In this document: in pieces, positions 25,846-34,536 of the stretch
Layout: every line of letters begins with the position of its first letter
Numbering within the stretch: position 1 is the stretch's first letter
NCBI GenBank assembly: GCA_016219965.1
Contig: JACRJM010000007.1
Location: forward strand, 310,001 to 374,000
Direction: 5' to 3'
From: Candidatus Schekmanbacteria bacterium
GTDB taxonomy: Bacteria > Schekmanbacteria > GWA2-38-11 > J061
Length of the DNA: 64,000 bases
Made by a program: the position numbers and the translations under genes
Notes under the pieces: generated by a model
Told to the model about the DNA's origin: nothing
The model's database searches: none
The model's input: the letters and a program-made list of their open reading frames with translations, nothing else

Positions 25846-26790
25846 ATGAAATATAAAACACTTGGAAACAGCGGTCTTCATGTATCTGCGATAGGGCTCG
25901 GCACATGGGCAATCGGAGGGATGTTCTGGGGGAAATCAGATGATAAACAGTCAATAGGAGCAATTACGGCATCAATAGAGGCAGGTATCAATCTAATAGA
26001 CACAGCGCCTGCCTACGGAGACGGCCACTCGGAAATAGTGGTCGGGAAGGCAATCAAAGGTAAAAGAGATAAGGTAATAATCGCAACCAAGTGCGGCATA
26101 GACACAAGAAAAGGATTTGCCTTTAACTTAAAGCCTGCAAGGGTGAGGGAGGAGGCGGAGGCATCTTTAAAACGTCTTGGAATTGACTGCATAGACATAT
26201 ACCAGTGCCATTGGCCGGATCCCAAAACACCGATCGAAGAAACCCTTGAAATGATGATGAAGCTCAAAACAGAAGGAAAGATCCGTCACATAGGAGTCTC
26301 AAACTTTGAAGTCCCGCTGCTTCAAGAGGCGGTCAAGGCTGCACCGATTGTAAGTCTACAGTCCCATTACTCATTGCTCGAGCGAAGCATTGAAAAGGAA
26401 ATCATCCCGTTTTGCAGGGAGAACAATATAGGAATACTCACTTACGGCTCGCTTGCAAGCGGGATACTTACGGGTAAATATGACAAGCAACCAAAATTCA
26501 GTGCAGGAGATGCGAGAAACTTTTTCTATCCCTTCTACAAGGAACCCCTCTGGAGCAAAGCGCAGGCTTTAATAAGCGAGCTTAAAAAGATTGCAGATGA
26601 GCACGGTAAGCCTGTCTCTCATGTGGCATTGAACTGGCTTACCCAAAAGGCGGAAGTATCTTCAGCGCTTGTCGGGGCAAAAAACAAAGAGCAGGCGATA
26701 AACAATGCTGAAAGCTGTGATTGGGAACTTGGAGAAGCAGAGCTTAAATCAATAGAAAACGCTTACAGAAGAATATTTGCAGAGGGCTGA
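25846..26790 (+). CDS. Aldo/keto reductase
   Basis: A 314-residue TIM-barrel NAD(P)H-dependent oxidoreductase. The catalytic tetrad is visible: Asp in NLIDTAPAYG, Tyr in APAYGDGHSE, Lys in IIATKCG and His in YQCHWPD. The cofactor-binding end is near SSALVGAKNKEQAINNAES. It belongs to the YghZ/Tas-like branch that reduces aldehydes or ketones and sometimes acts as a sugar dehydrogenase. Start ATG is preceded by AAAAGGAAAAGG. It is divergent from AOR and convergent with the SDR gene, with only 2 bases between their stops. No substrate can be assigned. Confidence 0.92.
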   Translation: MKYKTLGNSGLHVSAIGLGTWAIGGMFWGKSDDKQSIGAITASIEAGINLIDTAPAYGDGHSEIVVGKAIKGKRDKVIIATKCGIDTRKGFAFNLKPARVREEAEASLKRLGIDCIDIYQCHWPDPKTPIEETLEMMMKLKTEGKIRHIGVSNFEVPLLQEAVKAAPIVSLQSHYSLLERSIEKEIIPFCRENNIGILTYGSLASGILTGKYDKQPKFSAGDARNFFYPFYKEPLWSKAQALISELKKIADEHGKPVSHVALNWLTQKAEVSSALVGAKNKEQAINNAESCDWELGEAELKSIENAYRRIFAEG

Positions 26791-26792
26791 TG

Positions 26793-27710
26793 CTATGCTT
26801 CTTTTGCTCCGTTATGGATTTGCATGAAGAAATCCTTCAGATGGTGGTCACCATAGAGAGGCGCTGATAGATCCGGGATTGAACCGATAGCAATGAAGAA
26901 CCAGAGCATGTCGGCAAGATTTTTATTAATGGGTCTGGCAATAACGGAAATCACCTTAAGAAGCCATATAGGAATGTGCTTTATTTTAGGCGGCTTCGAC
27001 TGGATATCAAATATCATCTTTGCAATCTGCGCATGGGTAAAAACTTCAGGACCTCCTATGGGAACATATTTATTCCACATGGACTCGTCTTTTATTGCCT
27101 GCACAGAGCCATTTGCAAGATCCACTCCGTGAATTGGATTAAGCTTTGTCTGGCCATTGCCAAAAACAAAAGCAGTGCCGCGCTGCATCACGCTGTCATA
27201 AAGTTTGCGCATGTCATCGAAGAAACCGGTAGGCTCCATAACTGTCCAGCGCATACCAGATTTTTCAAGTTCTTTTCCAATAGCCTGCTTTGCCTGGGCA
27301 ATTTTTACGTTCTTCGCCATCTCATTGCAGCCAACTGTTGATGTATAGATGAAATGTTTTACCCCGGCAGCTTTTGCCCTTTTGAGGATGTTCATGTTTG
27401 CTTCGTAGTCAACCTCCCAGATGCTTGGCTTTTTCGCAAATGTCATAAAACCCACTGATGAAAAAACAACATCTATCCCATCACAGAGACCTTCAAGGGT
27501 TTCATTCTTGGTAGCTTCACCAACAAAGACATCATCGCAGAGAGCCCTCACCTTGAGGCGTTTTACATCTCTTGCAAGAGCGCGCACCCAAAATCCCTGC
27601 AGCTTGCAGGATTCAACAATGAGGCTTCCAAGATAACCCGTAGCTCCTGCAACAAGAACTCTGATGGGCTTGTCCCCGCCCGGTACGTTGTTTGTTTCTT
27701 TTTCATTCAT
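26793..27710 (-). CDS. NAD(P)-binding SDR-type protein (NmrA-like/atypical)
   Basis: A 305-residue Rossmann-fold protein with the extended/atypical SDR nucleotide motif VAGATGYLGSLIV near residue 25 and the following VFSSVGF and YTSTVGCNEM elements. The classical YxxxK catalytic pair is not obvious, which points to the NmrA-like/complex-I-assembly-like atypical group rather than a standard dehydrogenase. The C-terminus has an aliphatic stretch, so weak membrane contact is possible. The start lies 157 bases from the divergent eIF-2B-like gene. The role is unknown; isoflavone-reductase-like and NDUFA9-like relatives suggest quinone or lipid redox (inference). Confidence 0.8.
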   Translation of the reverse strand: MNEKETNNVPGGDKPIRVLVAGATGYLGSLIVESCKLQGFWVRALARDVKRLKVRALCDDVFVGEATKNETLEGLCDGIDVVFSSVGFMTFAKKPSIWEVDYEANMNILKRAKAAGVKHFIYTSTVGCNEMAKNVKIAQAKQAIGKELEKSGMRWTVMEPTGFFDDMRKLYDSVMQRGTAFVFGNGQTKLNPIHGVDLANGSVQAIKDESMWNKYVPIGGPEVFTHAQIAKMIFDIQSKPPKIKHIPIWLLKVISVIARPINKNLADMLWFFIAIGSIPDLSAPLYGDHHLKDFFMQIHNGAKEA

Positions 27711-27867
27711 AGTGCGTAACTTTTACCAAAAACCCATTCTGAATGCAATAGAAAATTGTTCAACATGGGAAATTTCCACAAAAAAAGTCAAATTGCAAAA
27801 AGGATATTTTAAAAGTCATTTATCATTAAACTATGCTGGTTGTGATTTCTGTAATATATTTATAAAA

Positions 27868-28767
27868 ATGAATGACATGAATCGTAAAATAAATAAAAAT
27901 CTGGCTACCATCATCGGAGACAACACCTCCGGCTCTGCTGCAATCAGAGAAAGTTTGGCAGGGTTGTTTAAAGAGATACTATTGATTGAATCAACATCTG
28001 ACAGCGAAGCTGCCTCAATGCTGAGAGGTGCCGCTGAAAAAGCTTTTAAATCCCATCAGTCAATGGCTGCCATTTATCATTTATGCAAGTTTATAAATAC
28101 GCAGTTAAAAAACAAAACAAAAAAAACTCCGTTTAAAGCTTCTGTGCTTGGAGCGCTTGGTGCCTACTGTTCTAAAATCAGGACAGATGAAAATAAACTT
28201 TTTGAGAATGGCGCAAAAATAATAAAAGATAAAATGGTCATCCTCACTTACAGCTACAGCACCGCTGTACTTCAAATCTTAAAGCTTGCTTCTTTGCAGG
28301 GGAAGAATTTCAGCGTCATCTGTCCGGAATCAAGGCCTGCCTTTGAAGGAGTAAGATTTGCAGAGGAGATTGCAAAACAAAAAATAAAAACCACTCTCAT
28401 AGTCGATGCCGCGATTTATGGAGCAATAAAATCCTGCGATATGATACTTGTAGGTGCAGACACAGTGACAACGGATGGTATTATAAACAAGACCGGAACG
28501 GAATGGATCGCAACCTCGGCAAAGGCATTAAAGAAACCAGCCTATTCAGCATTCACAATTGAAAAGGTATTACCTTCTCCGCATTCAAAGAAAATAAAAA
28601 TACTAAACAAGCCATCTTATGAAGTGTATAAGGGGAAAGTAAAATCAATCGAAGTGGAAAACAGATATTTTGATATAACTCCACTTCACGAATTCAGCGG
28701 ATTTATAACTGAGATGGGAGCGATGACAGAAAAAGAGATTACCAATATTTTAAAAGGGCTAAAATAA
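27868..28767 (+). CDS. eIF-2B alpha/beta/delta-like (MtnA/ribose-1,5-bisphosphate isomerase fold) protein
   Basis: A 299-residue protein from ATG 27868. A longer frame reaches back to 27664, but it would overlap the divergent gene and has no family similarity, so the internal ATG is chosen, although no good ribosome site is seen. Family marks are SYSTAVLQILK, the ligand-pocket VICPESRPAFEG, VDAAIYGAI and GADTVTTDGIINKTGTEWIA, as in 5-methylthioribose-1-phosphate isomerase and archaeal ribose-1,5-bisphosphate isomerases. Bacterial members of this particular type are poorly characterised sugar-phosphate isomerases. It ends one base before the TTG start of the flavoprotein gene, so it heads the operon with the reductase/GNAT fusion, flavodoxin and LpdD-like genes. 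Confidence 0.78.
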   Translation: MNDMNRKINKNLATIIGDNTSGSAAIRESLAGLFKEILLIESTSDSEAASMLRGAAEKAFKSHQSMAAIYHLCKFINTQLKNKTKKTPFKASVLGALGAYCSKIRTDENKLFENGAKIIKDKMVILTYSYSTAVLQILKLASLQGKNFSVICPESRPAFEGVRFAEEIAKQKIKTTLIVDAAIYGAIKSCDMILVGADTVTTDGIINKTGTEWIATSAKALKKPAYSAFTIEKVLPSPHSKKIKILNKPSYEVYKGKVKSIEVENRYFDITPLHEFSGFITEMGAMTEKEITNILKGLK

Positions 28768-28768
28768 A

Positions 28769-30499
28769 TTGGCTCAACTGCCATTAAAAAATAATGCCAA
28801 CATAGCAATAGTGGGCTCAGGTCCCGCAGGTTCAAGCTGTGCGATAAGGCTCCTTCAGCAGGCAAAGAAACGCGGTATCAATATTAATGTTACGATGTAT
28901 GAAGGAAAGGATTTCCAGGTCCATCATAACCAGTGCGTTGGAGTCCTTTCCCCGCCGCTCATAGAGATACTATCTGAAGAGCTGGACATAGAGCTCCCTC
29001 CAAACCTTTTCAAAAGAACCATTTACGCATATATGCTCCATTATGATGAAAGCGAGATACTCCTCGTTGATAAAGGCGATGCAGGGCTTACCATTACAGT
29101 CCGCAGACTTGAATTTGACAGGTTTCTCCTTGAAACTGCACAAAAGCTCGGCGCAACTCTGATAAGGAGCAGGGTCAATTACATTGAATTCATGACACCT
29201 GAAGAAGAGGCAGGGAGTGTGAGGATTTACTGCGACAGCGGGTATCTCAAGGCGGACTGCATGGTTGCCGCCTTTGGATTAGACAGCATGATGCTTACCG
29301 TGCTTGAGGATGCAACAAGAGGAGCCCGCCAGTACCACCGTCCGAAAAAAGTCTTAAAAACATACATAACAAAGATTCATTCGAGCCCCGTAGTTATGAG
29401 GCAAAAAATCGGGAATATCATCTATGCCTATGTCAAACCCCGAGAGATTCCAAGAATAGAGTTCGGCGCCATCTCTCCCAAAGGGGACCATGTCATAATC
29501 AATATCGCAGGGGAAAAAGTCACGTCGCTCGACATGGATATGTTTCTTTCACTCGAAGAAGTACGGGAGCACCTGCCTGACATAAACTATGGAGAGCTCA
29601 ACTACTTTGAAGGGAGCTTTCCCACTGCGCCATCGCAGAATCCATATGGTGACCGTTATGTCGCAGTAGGTGACACAACGGGATGGATGCGGCCTTTCAA
29701 AGGAAAGGGAATCAATGTTGCCGTTACCACTGGGATAAGAGCGGCAGATGCGATTATCAATTACGGAGTCGGGAAGGACTCATTTGACAAGTACGAGCTT
29801 AGCTGCAAGGACCTCCTTGATGACTATATTTACGGAGCAATGGTAAGGACGATATGCAACAAGGCAAGCGGACTATTCATGAGCTATCTCATGAATGTAG
29901 CGCTTGTAAACCCCATAATTTATGATGCGCTCTTTGATTCCGTGTCAGGGCAAAGGGCATATAAGGACATAATGAAAAGCATTCTGCGTCCTGAATTCGT
30001 AAAAAAAAGCGCTTCTATAATCTTAAAAAAATATATTAAAAGGGGGAGAAAAATGCATGAGATAATAATCCGGAATCTTTCCCGCGCAGATATTGACGCA
30101 ATAAGAAAAATAGATGAAAGAATAACGGGAAAACCGCAGGAGGCTTACTGGACAGGGAAGATAACCAAATATCTCTCTAGCGAGCCGGGTGCATGCTTTG
30201 TAGCTGAGGTGGATAACAAGCTTGTGGGTTTTATCCTGGGAGATATAAGAGGATGGGAATATATGTCTCCTATATCCGGCTGGCTTGACATCATAGGTGT
30301 AGATATTGACTATAGGAGTATGGGAATAGGGAAAAAACTTATCGATGCCTTGTTCGATTATTTCAAAAAAGCGGGGATAGAAGAGATTATTACAATGGTA
30401 AGCTGGAATGATGTCGACCTTGTTGAGTATTTTCGCTCAACAGGATTTGAGAGGGGACAGTATATCAATATGATCAAAAAATTAGGAGATAAACAATGA
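28769..30499 (+). CDS. Geranylgeranyl-reductase-like flavoprotein fused to GNAT acetyltransferase
   Basis: A 576-residue fusion. Residues ~10-425 are an FAD-dependent geranylgeranyl reductase family enzyme: Rossmann motif NIAIVGSGPAGSSCAIRLL, the substrate-side HHNQCVGVLSPPL, and FAD motif VAVGDTTGWMRPFKGKGINVA. Residues ~429-576 are a GNAT N-acetyltransferase with acetyl-CoA loop SMGIGKKLIDALFDYF and VEYFRSTGFERG. The start is TTG with weak ribosome signal; it is the only start consistent with the complete Rossmann motif. The GNAT part has its own AAAGGGGGAG site and ATG at 30053, so it may also be made alone. It overlaps the next gene by 4 bases (ATGA). Confidence 0.82.
   Translation: MAQLPLKNNANIAIVGSGPAGSSCAIRLLQQAKKRGININVTMYEGKDFQVHHNQCVGVLSPPLIEILSEELDIELPPNLFKRTIYAYMLHYDESEILLVDKGDAGLTITVRRLEFDRFLLETAQKLGATLIRSRVNYIEFMTPEEEAGSVRIYCDSGYLKADCMVAAFGLDSMMLTVLEDATRGARQYHRPKKVLKTYITKIHSSPVVMRQKIGNIIYAYVKPREIPRIEFGAISPKGDHVIINIAGEKVTSLDMDMFLSLEEVREHLPDINYGELNYFEGSFPTAPSQNPYGDRYVAVGDTTGWMRPFKGKGINVAVTTGIRAADAIINYGVGKDSFDKYELSCKDLLDDYIYGAMVRTICNKASGLFMSYLMNVALVNPIIYDALFDSVSGQRAYKDIMKSILRPEFVKKSASIILKKYIKRGRKMHEIIIRNLSRADIDAIRKIDERITGKPQEAYWTGKITKYLSSEPGACFVAEVDNKLVGFILGDIRGWEYMSPISGWLDIIGVDIDYRSMGIGKKLIDALFDYFKKAGIEEIITMVSWNDVDLVEYFRSTGFERGQYINMIKKLGDKQ
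30041..30055 (+). promoter_or_regulatory. Internal ribosome site and ATG at the flavoprotein/GNAT junction
   Basis: AGGGGGAGAAAAATG falls exactly at the domain boundary (codon 429). It is in frame and would yield a free 148-residue GNAT protein. It is a far better initiation site than the TTG that starts the fusion. Confidence 0.5.
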
Positions 30500-31065
30500 T
30501 ATTAGGCCTTTGCGGAAGCGGAAGAAAAGAGGACAGCAACAGCGGTGCCATAGTTCAAGAAGTTTTAAAAGGAACAGGCGGAAAAACAGAACTTGTCTGG
30601 CTGATAGACCTGAACATCGGATATTGTACCGGGTGCATGCGATGCGCTTTCGAGGGAAACTGCTGGCAAAATGACGGAATGACTGAGCTTTATAAAAAAA
30701 TTATAGATTGCGAGGCTCTTGTCATAGGCTCACCCTGCTATTACGGAGATGTCTCAGGGCTTGTAAAAAGCATGATGGACAGGAGCATTGCCATGGGCTA
30801 CATGGGCATAGGGAAAGAGTCTGAAATGCCAATGCACGGCAGAAAACCTCTTGCCGGAAAACCTGCGGTGCTTGTTTCTGCTGTGGCAGGGCATGGTGTA
30901 GAGAGAGCTCTTCAAACAATGGAAGGTTATGTGACTTTCAGCGAGATGAAACTGGTCGGAAAAATAGGCGCCATTGTCGGAATGGGAGATGTTAGAGAAA
31001 AGCCTGATGTAATGGCAGAAGCAAAAAATCTCGGCGGGAAAATAAAGGAAGCACTGAAGAAATGA
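30496..31065 (+). CDS. Flavodoxin-fold NAD(P)H-dependent FMN reductase / iron-sulfur flavoprotein
   Basis: A 189-residue flavodoxin-like protein. The FMN phosphate loop is GLCGSGRKEDSNSGA. A compact Cys cluster CTGCMRCAFEGNC follows near residue 45, as in iron-sulfur flavoproteins and multimeric flavodoxins WrbA/Isf. The second FMN contact is GSPCYYGDVSGLVKSMMDR. It probably transfers electrons from NAD(P)H or ferredoxin to a flavin partner such as the upstream reductase or a prenylated-flavin enzyme (inference). It overlaps both neighbours by four bases (ATGA at each end), so translation is coupled. Confidence 0.85.
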   Translation: MILGLCGSGRKEDSNSGAIVQEVLKGTGGKTELVWLIDLNIGYCTGCMRCAFEGNCWQNDGMTELYKKIIDCEALVIGSPCYYGDVSGLVKSMMDRSIAMGYMGIGKESEMPMHGRKPLAGKPAVLVSAVAGHGVERALQTMEGYVTFSEMKLVGKIGAIVGMGDVREKPDVMAEAKNLGGKIKEALKK

Positions 31066-31439
31066 CTAATAACTTTTCCATAGGAAGAGGAAGGGCAAAG
31101 TTAGATTTCTCTGTCATAATCCTTGGCAACGATATTTCCATATCGATTTCCGGAGGAACCAAACCGCATGTCGGAGCTGTTGCGTTAAGCATCCCGCGCC
31201 CAAGCTTAAAGAATAATGAAAAAATGAGCTCTACCACATCGCTCCTTGCAGTTACAGGGCACAAGGATGATGAAGTGGCAAAATCAGTAGCTGAAAAGGT
31301 TGCGTCATCGACAGGCAAAACCGTTGTGACCATCGCCGGCATCCATATAGACAACGCCTCGGTAAAGGAAATCGAGGCCATCAGGAAAAATGCAGAACTT
31401 GGAACTGGCAGGATAATTTCATCTTTCAATAATAAATAA
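31062..31439 (+). CDS. LpdD-like prenylated-flavin-associated protein
   Basis: A 125-residue small domain. The signature ISGGTKPHVGAVALSIPRPS and the following AVTGHKDDEVAKSVAEKVA match LpdD, the small subunit/chaperone encoded with prenyl-FMN-dependent (UbiD-type) decarboxylases such as gallate decarboxylase. The C-terminal TGRIISSFNN is family-like. It overlaps the flavodoxin gene by 4 bases. A UbiX flavin prenyltransferase is encoded 1.9 kb downstream, after an AT-rich GT-C gene. No UbiD decarboxylase is in the window. Confidence 0.75.
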   Translation: MTNNFSIGRGRAKLDFSVIILGNDISISISGGTKPHVGAVALSIPRPSLKNNEKMSSTTSLLAVTGHKDDEVAKSVAEKVASSTGKTVVTIAGIHIDNASVKEIEAIRKNAELGTGRIISSFNNK

Positions 31440-31635
31440 TAATCTATTTGTACTTATTATTTTCCAATCTCTATTTTCCTGCAGTTTATTTGCAACAATA
31501 AAATTCTTCTGATTTCTTTTTCCCTCTTTAGTTATTATCTTAATAATACTTTTTTAAATACTTTTATATTTACTATTTGAATTTAAGTATATTACTATGT
31601 AATAAATATTTAATATATTCAAATAAAATTTTTCC

Positions 31636-33195
31636 ATGTCTAATATAAAAATATATTTATTGATAACTGCAATTATATTTTATGCGTTTAATGCATTAGG
31701 ATTAGGGCTTTGCCTTCAGGATGATGCTTTTATTAGTCTTCGCTATGCAATGAATTTTTCACAAGGGAATGGTCTGGTTTATAACTTAGGAGAAAAAGTA
31801 GAAGGATATACTAATTTTTCGTGGACCATAATATCTTCTATCCCGTTTTTTCTAAATATAGACGGCGTGACATTTCTGAGATATTTAGGATTATTATCAG
31901 GATGTTTGGCAATTTTGGCAGTTTTTATATTAACAAGAATCTTTGTATCTAAGGATTCAATATCTCCCGGAATAAGTTCACTAATATTGGCTTCTATTCC
32001 ATATTTCAGAGCAGAATCAATAATGGGACTTGAAACTGTATTTTATGGAGCAATGATCATCTTATCTGTTTCTGCATATATATATGAAGAGCGTAACTAT
32101 TCAAGGATATGTCTTTCTGGTTTATTGCTCACTTTTACTGTATTAACAAGACCGGATGGTTTAATTGTCGCTGGAATAATTGGTTTGATTGATTTGTCAT
32201 CAATTTTAAAAAAGAAAACATTTAATAAGAAACTTATTTTGCGATGGTCATTTTTTATACCCCCCGTTGTAACTCATTTTATTTTTCGTTTTTTTTATTA
32301 TGGAGACATAGTTCCAAATACATTTCATACCAAGGTTGGAAATAGTTTGTCTGTTTTATTTAGAGGCATTAATTATGGAGTTGTTTACTTCCACAAGAAT
32401 CTTATTTTAATTATAATTAGCATAATAGGCGCCACGATACTGCTAATGTCAAGGAAGCTTCCAACAAAAGAAAAGACTACATTATTTCTGATTCCGGCTA
32501 TCTATATTTTATACGTTTGCTTTATAGGAGGAGATTTTAAGCCAACATTCAGATTTTATATAGTTATAACGCTTTATCTGGCATTTCTCTCTTCTGTCGC
32601 AATAGAAAAAACATCGCAGCAATTTTTATTGATGACAAAAAAACCTGCGCTTTTTATGTGCCTGATGGTTGGAATAACCGGTTTATTCTCCATGCCATTG
32701 AATGCAAATGACTATGCATTAAGAAGATTTACGTCAGAAAGAAAGCAATCTATCCAGTTTGTGCAAGATGCAGCATTCTATTTAAAAGCAATTTACCCGC
32801 CTCAAACTATAATAGCGACAGGAAATGCCGGAGGCATACCATTTTTTACAGAATTCACATCAATAGACATGTATGGACTTTGTGACAGACATATAGCCAT
32901 GAGGATAATACCTGAGATGGGGAGAGGTTTTCCAGGTCATGAAAAGGGTGATGGGGTATATGTGCTAGACAGGAACCCTGATTTGATATTTTTTCAAGAA
33001 ATTCAGTTTACGAAACAAAAAATCAGCATGGATGAGATAAAAAAAATGCATCTATCACTTAGTGAAACAGAAATCTGGGAAAACAGGTTATTTCATTCAA
33101 ATTATAAGTTAGAAAACATAAGACTAAAGAATTACTATTTTAATTTCTTCAAAAAGAAAATCTCACCAATAGTTTTAGCGGAAATTAATCTTTAA
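31636..33195 (+). CDS. Polytopic GT-C-like membrane protein (AftB/PMT-type)
   Basis: A 519-residue membrane protein with about ten hydrophobic helices. The first loop has LQDDAFISLRYAMNFSQG and GLVYNLGEKVEGYTNF, the double-Asp loop seen in GT-C arabinofuranosyl/mannosyltransferase-like proteins that use polyprenyl-phosphate sugars. The C-terminal ~110 residues are a small soluble periplasmic part (GNAGGIPFFTEFTSIDMYGL). It shares this N-terminal pattern with the protein at 54578-56023. It is AT-rich compared with flanking LpdD and UbiX genes and looks inserted between them. Glycan target unknown. Confidence 0.7.
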   Translation: MSNIKIYLLITAIIFYAFNALGLGLCLQDDAFISLRYAMNFSQGNGLVYNLGEKVEGYTNFSWTIISSIPFFLNIDGVTFLRYLGLLSGCLAILAVFILTRIFVSKDSISPGISSLILASIPYFRAESIMGLETVFYGAMIILSVSAYIYEERNYSRICLSGLLLTFTVLTRPDGLIVAGIIGLIDLSSILKKKTFNKKLILRWSFFIPPVVTHFIFRFFYYGDIVPNTFHTKVGNSLSVLFRGINYGVVYFHKNLILIIISIIGATILLMSRKLPTKEKTTLFLIPAIYILYVCFIGGDFKPTFRFYIVITLYLAFLSSVAIEKTSQQFLLMTKKPALFMCLMVGITGLFSMPLNANDYALRRFTSERKQSIQFVQDAAFYLKAIYPPQTIIATGNAGGIPFFTEFTSIDMYGLCDRHIAMRIIPEMGRGFPGHEKGDGVYVLDRNPDLIFFQEIQFTKQKISMDEIKKMHLSLSETEIWENRLFHSNYKLENIRLKNYYFNFFKKKISPIVLAEINL

Positions 33196-33352
33196 TATTC
33201 CTTTTGTAACATGATGTACACTTTGCTATGCTCATCTCGTTAATATAATCTGTATTGGGTTTAACAATTAGCTACTGAGGTACTCTCAAAATGATGAGCA
33301 TTAGCGGAAATACATTGACTTTATAAGGATGATAAAGTTTATTTAAAACATC

Positions 33353-33931
33353 ATGCAGAAAAAGAAACTAATTGTCGCTTTGACCGGAGCAAGCGGAGCT
33401 ACCTACGCGGTAAGACTCATCAACTACCTTGCCGGCAGAAAAGATATAGAGGTATCGCTTATCGTAAGCGATACTGCGAGGATGGTAGTCCCCCACGAGA
33501 CAGATCTGACGGCAGAGATGCTTTCAAAGAAATGTAAGATGACATTCCCTTTTAATGACCTTTCAGCGCCATTGGCAAGCGGCTCATTTAAAAGGGACGG
33601 GATGATAGTGATCCCATGCACCATAAAGACAATGTCATCCATCGCATACTCACTTTCCAACAATCTTATAGTGAGAGCCGCAGATGTGAATCTTAAAGAG
33701 AAAAAACCTCTTGTTCTGTGTGTCCGGGAAACACCTCTCCATGTAGGACACCTGAAAACCATGACGCGCCTTGCGGAAATGGGTGCAGTCATAATGCCGC
33801 TTTCTCCATCCTTCTACCACAGACCTAAGACAATTGACGAAATAGTGGACTTCACTGTGGGCAGGGCGCTTGATCTTATGGGTATTGAAAATGAACTTTC
33901 CCATCCCTATGAGGGGATAAAACAGAAATGA
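33353..33931 (+). CDS. ubiX: UbiX flavin prenyltransferase
   Basis: A 192-residue flavoprotein family member. Marks are the phosphate-binding loop VALTGASGATYAVRLI, the IPCTIKTMSSIAYSLSNNLIVRAADVNLKEK region and the RETPLHVGHLKTMTRLAEMGA motif, which together bind FMN and dimethylallyl phosphate. The enzyme prenylates FMN for UbiD-type decarboxylases. It fits the LpdD-like gene upstream. Its stop overlaps the ThyX start by 4 bases (ATGA). Whether it serves ubiquinone/menaquinone synthesis or an aromatic-acid decarboxylase cannot be told; no UbiD is in the window. Confidence 0.93.
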   Translation: MQKKKLIVALTGASGATYAVRLINYLAGRKDIEVSLIVSDTARMVVPHETDLTAEMLSKKCKMTFPFNDLSAPLASGSFKRDGMIVIPCTIKTMSSIAYSLSNNLIVRAADVNLKEKKPLVLCVRETPLHVGHLKTMTRLAEMGAVIMPLSPSFYHRPKTIDEIVDFTVGRALDLMGIENELSHPYEGIKQK

Positions 33932-34536
33932 CGAATAATCTGTTGACCTCTGAAGTCGAGCTGATTTCCATAACCGCTGATGCTGAAAAAGTCATAGAGG
34001 ATGCGGGGAGGACTTGTTATTTATCCTTCGAAAAAAGCGGAGATGCAACTGCGGGTAAATTCATCCGCATGCTCATAAAGAGCGGCCACCATTCAGTCCT
34101 TGAACACGCTTATGCCACATTCCGCATAAGGGGAGGCTCAAGGGCTTTCACCCATCAGCTCGTCCGCCACAGGCTCTGCGCATTTTCACAGCAGTCCCAG
34201 CGGTACGTGAGCGAAAAACAATTTGATTATGTCGAGCCTCCTTCCATCTCTTCAAATCCTGAAGCTCATCGTCTTTTTCTTGATGCGATGGAATCAGCGC
34301 AGAGCGCTTACAGAGAACTTCAGAAATTAGGAATTAAAAATGAGGATGCAAGGTTCGTTCTTCCCAATGCGGTAAAAAGCGAGATAGTAGTCTCGGCTGA
34401 CTTTCGAGAATGGCGGCACATATTGGAGCTTCGCCTAAAGCCCGACGCCCAGTGGGAGATAAAGGACATCTGCCGGGAGATTCTCAGAATATTAAAAGAA
34501 AAAGCTCCGTCAGTATTTGAGGATATGAATGGTTAG
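33928..34536 (+). CDS. thyX: Flavin-dependent thymidylate synthase ThyX
   Basis: A 202-residue enzyme that methylates dUMP to dTMP using methylenetetrahydrofolate, FAD and NADPH. The diagnostic motif RHRLCAFSQQSQRY (RHR-x7-S) lies near residue 76, preceded by SGHHSVLEHAYATFRIRG. In the motif, Ala and Gln replace the Ser and Glu most often seen at the middle positions. The late region VSADFREWRHILELRL is also typical. It is translationally coupled to UbiX, and its last 4 bases overlap the opposing sensor kinase gene. Confidence 0.95.
   Translation: MTNNLLTSEVELISITADAEKVIEDAGRTCYLSFEKSGDATAGKFIRMLIKSGHHSVLEHAYATFRIRGGSRAFTHQLVRHRLCAFSQQSQRYVSEKQFDYVEPPSISSNPEAHRLFLDAMESAQSAYRELQKLGIKNEDARFVLPNAVKSEIVVSADFREWRHILELRLKPDAQWEIKDICREILRILKEKAPSVFEDMNG

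Noticed and set aside
27664-27867. N-terminal extension of the eIF-2B-like protein
   Set aside because: It overlaps the start and promoter of the divergent SDR gene, has no family similarity and the family begins at the internal ATG.
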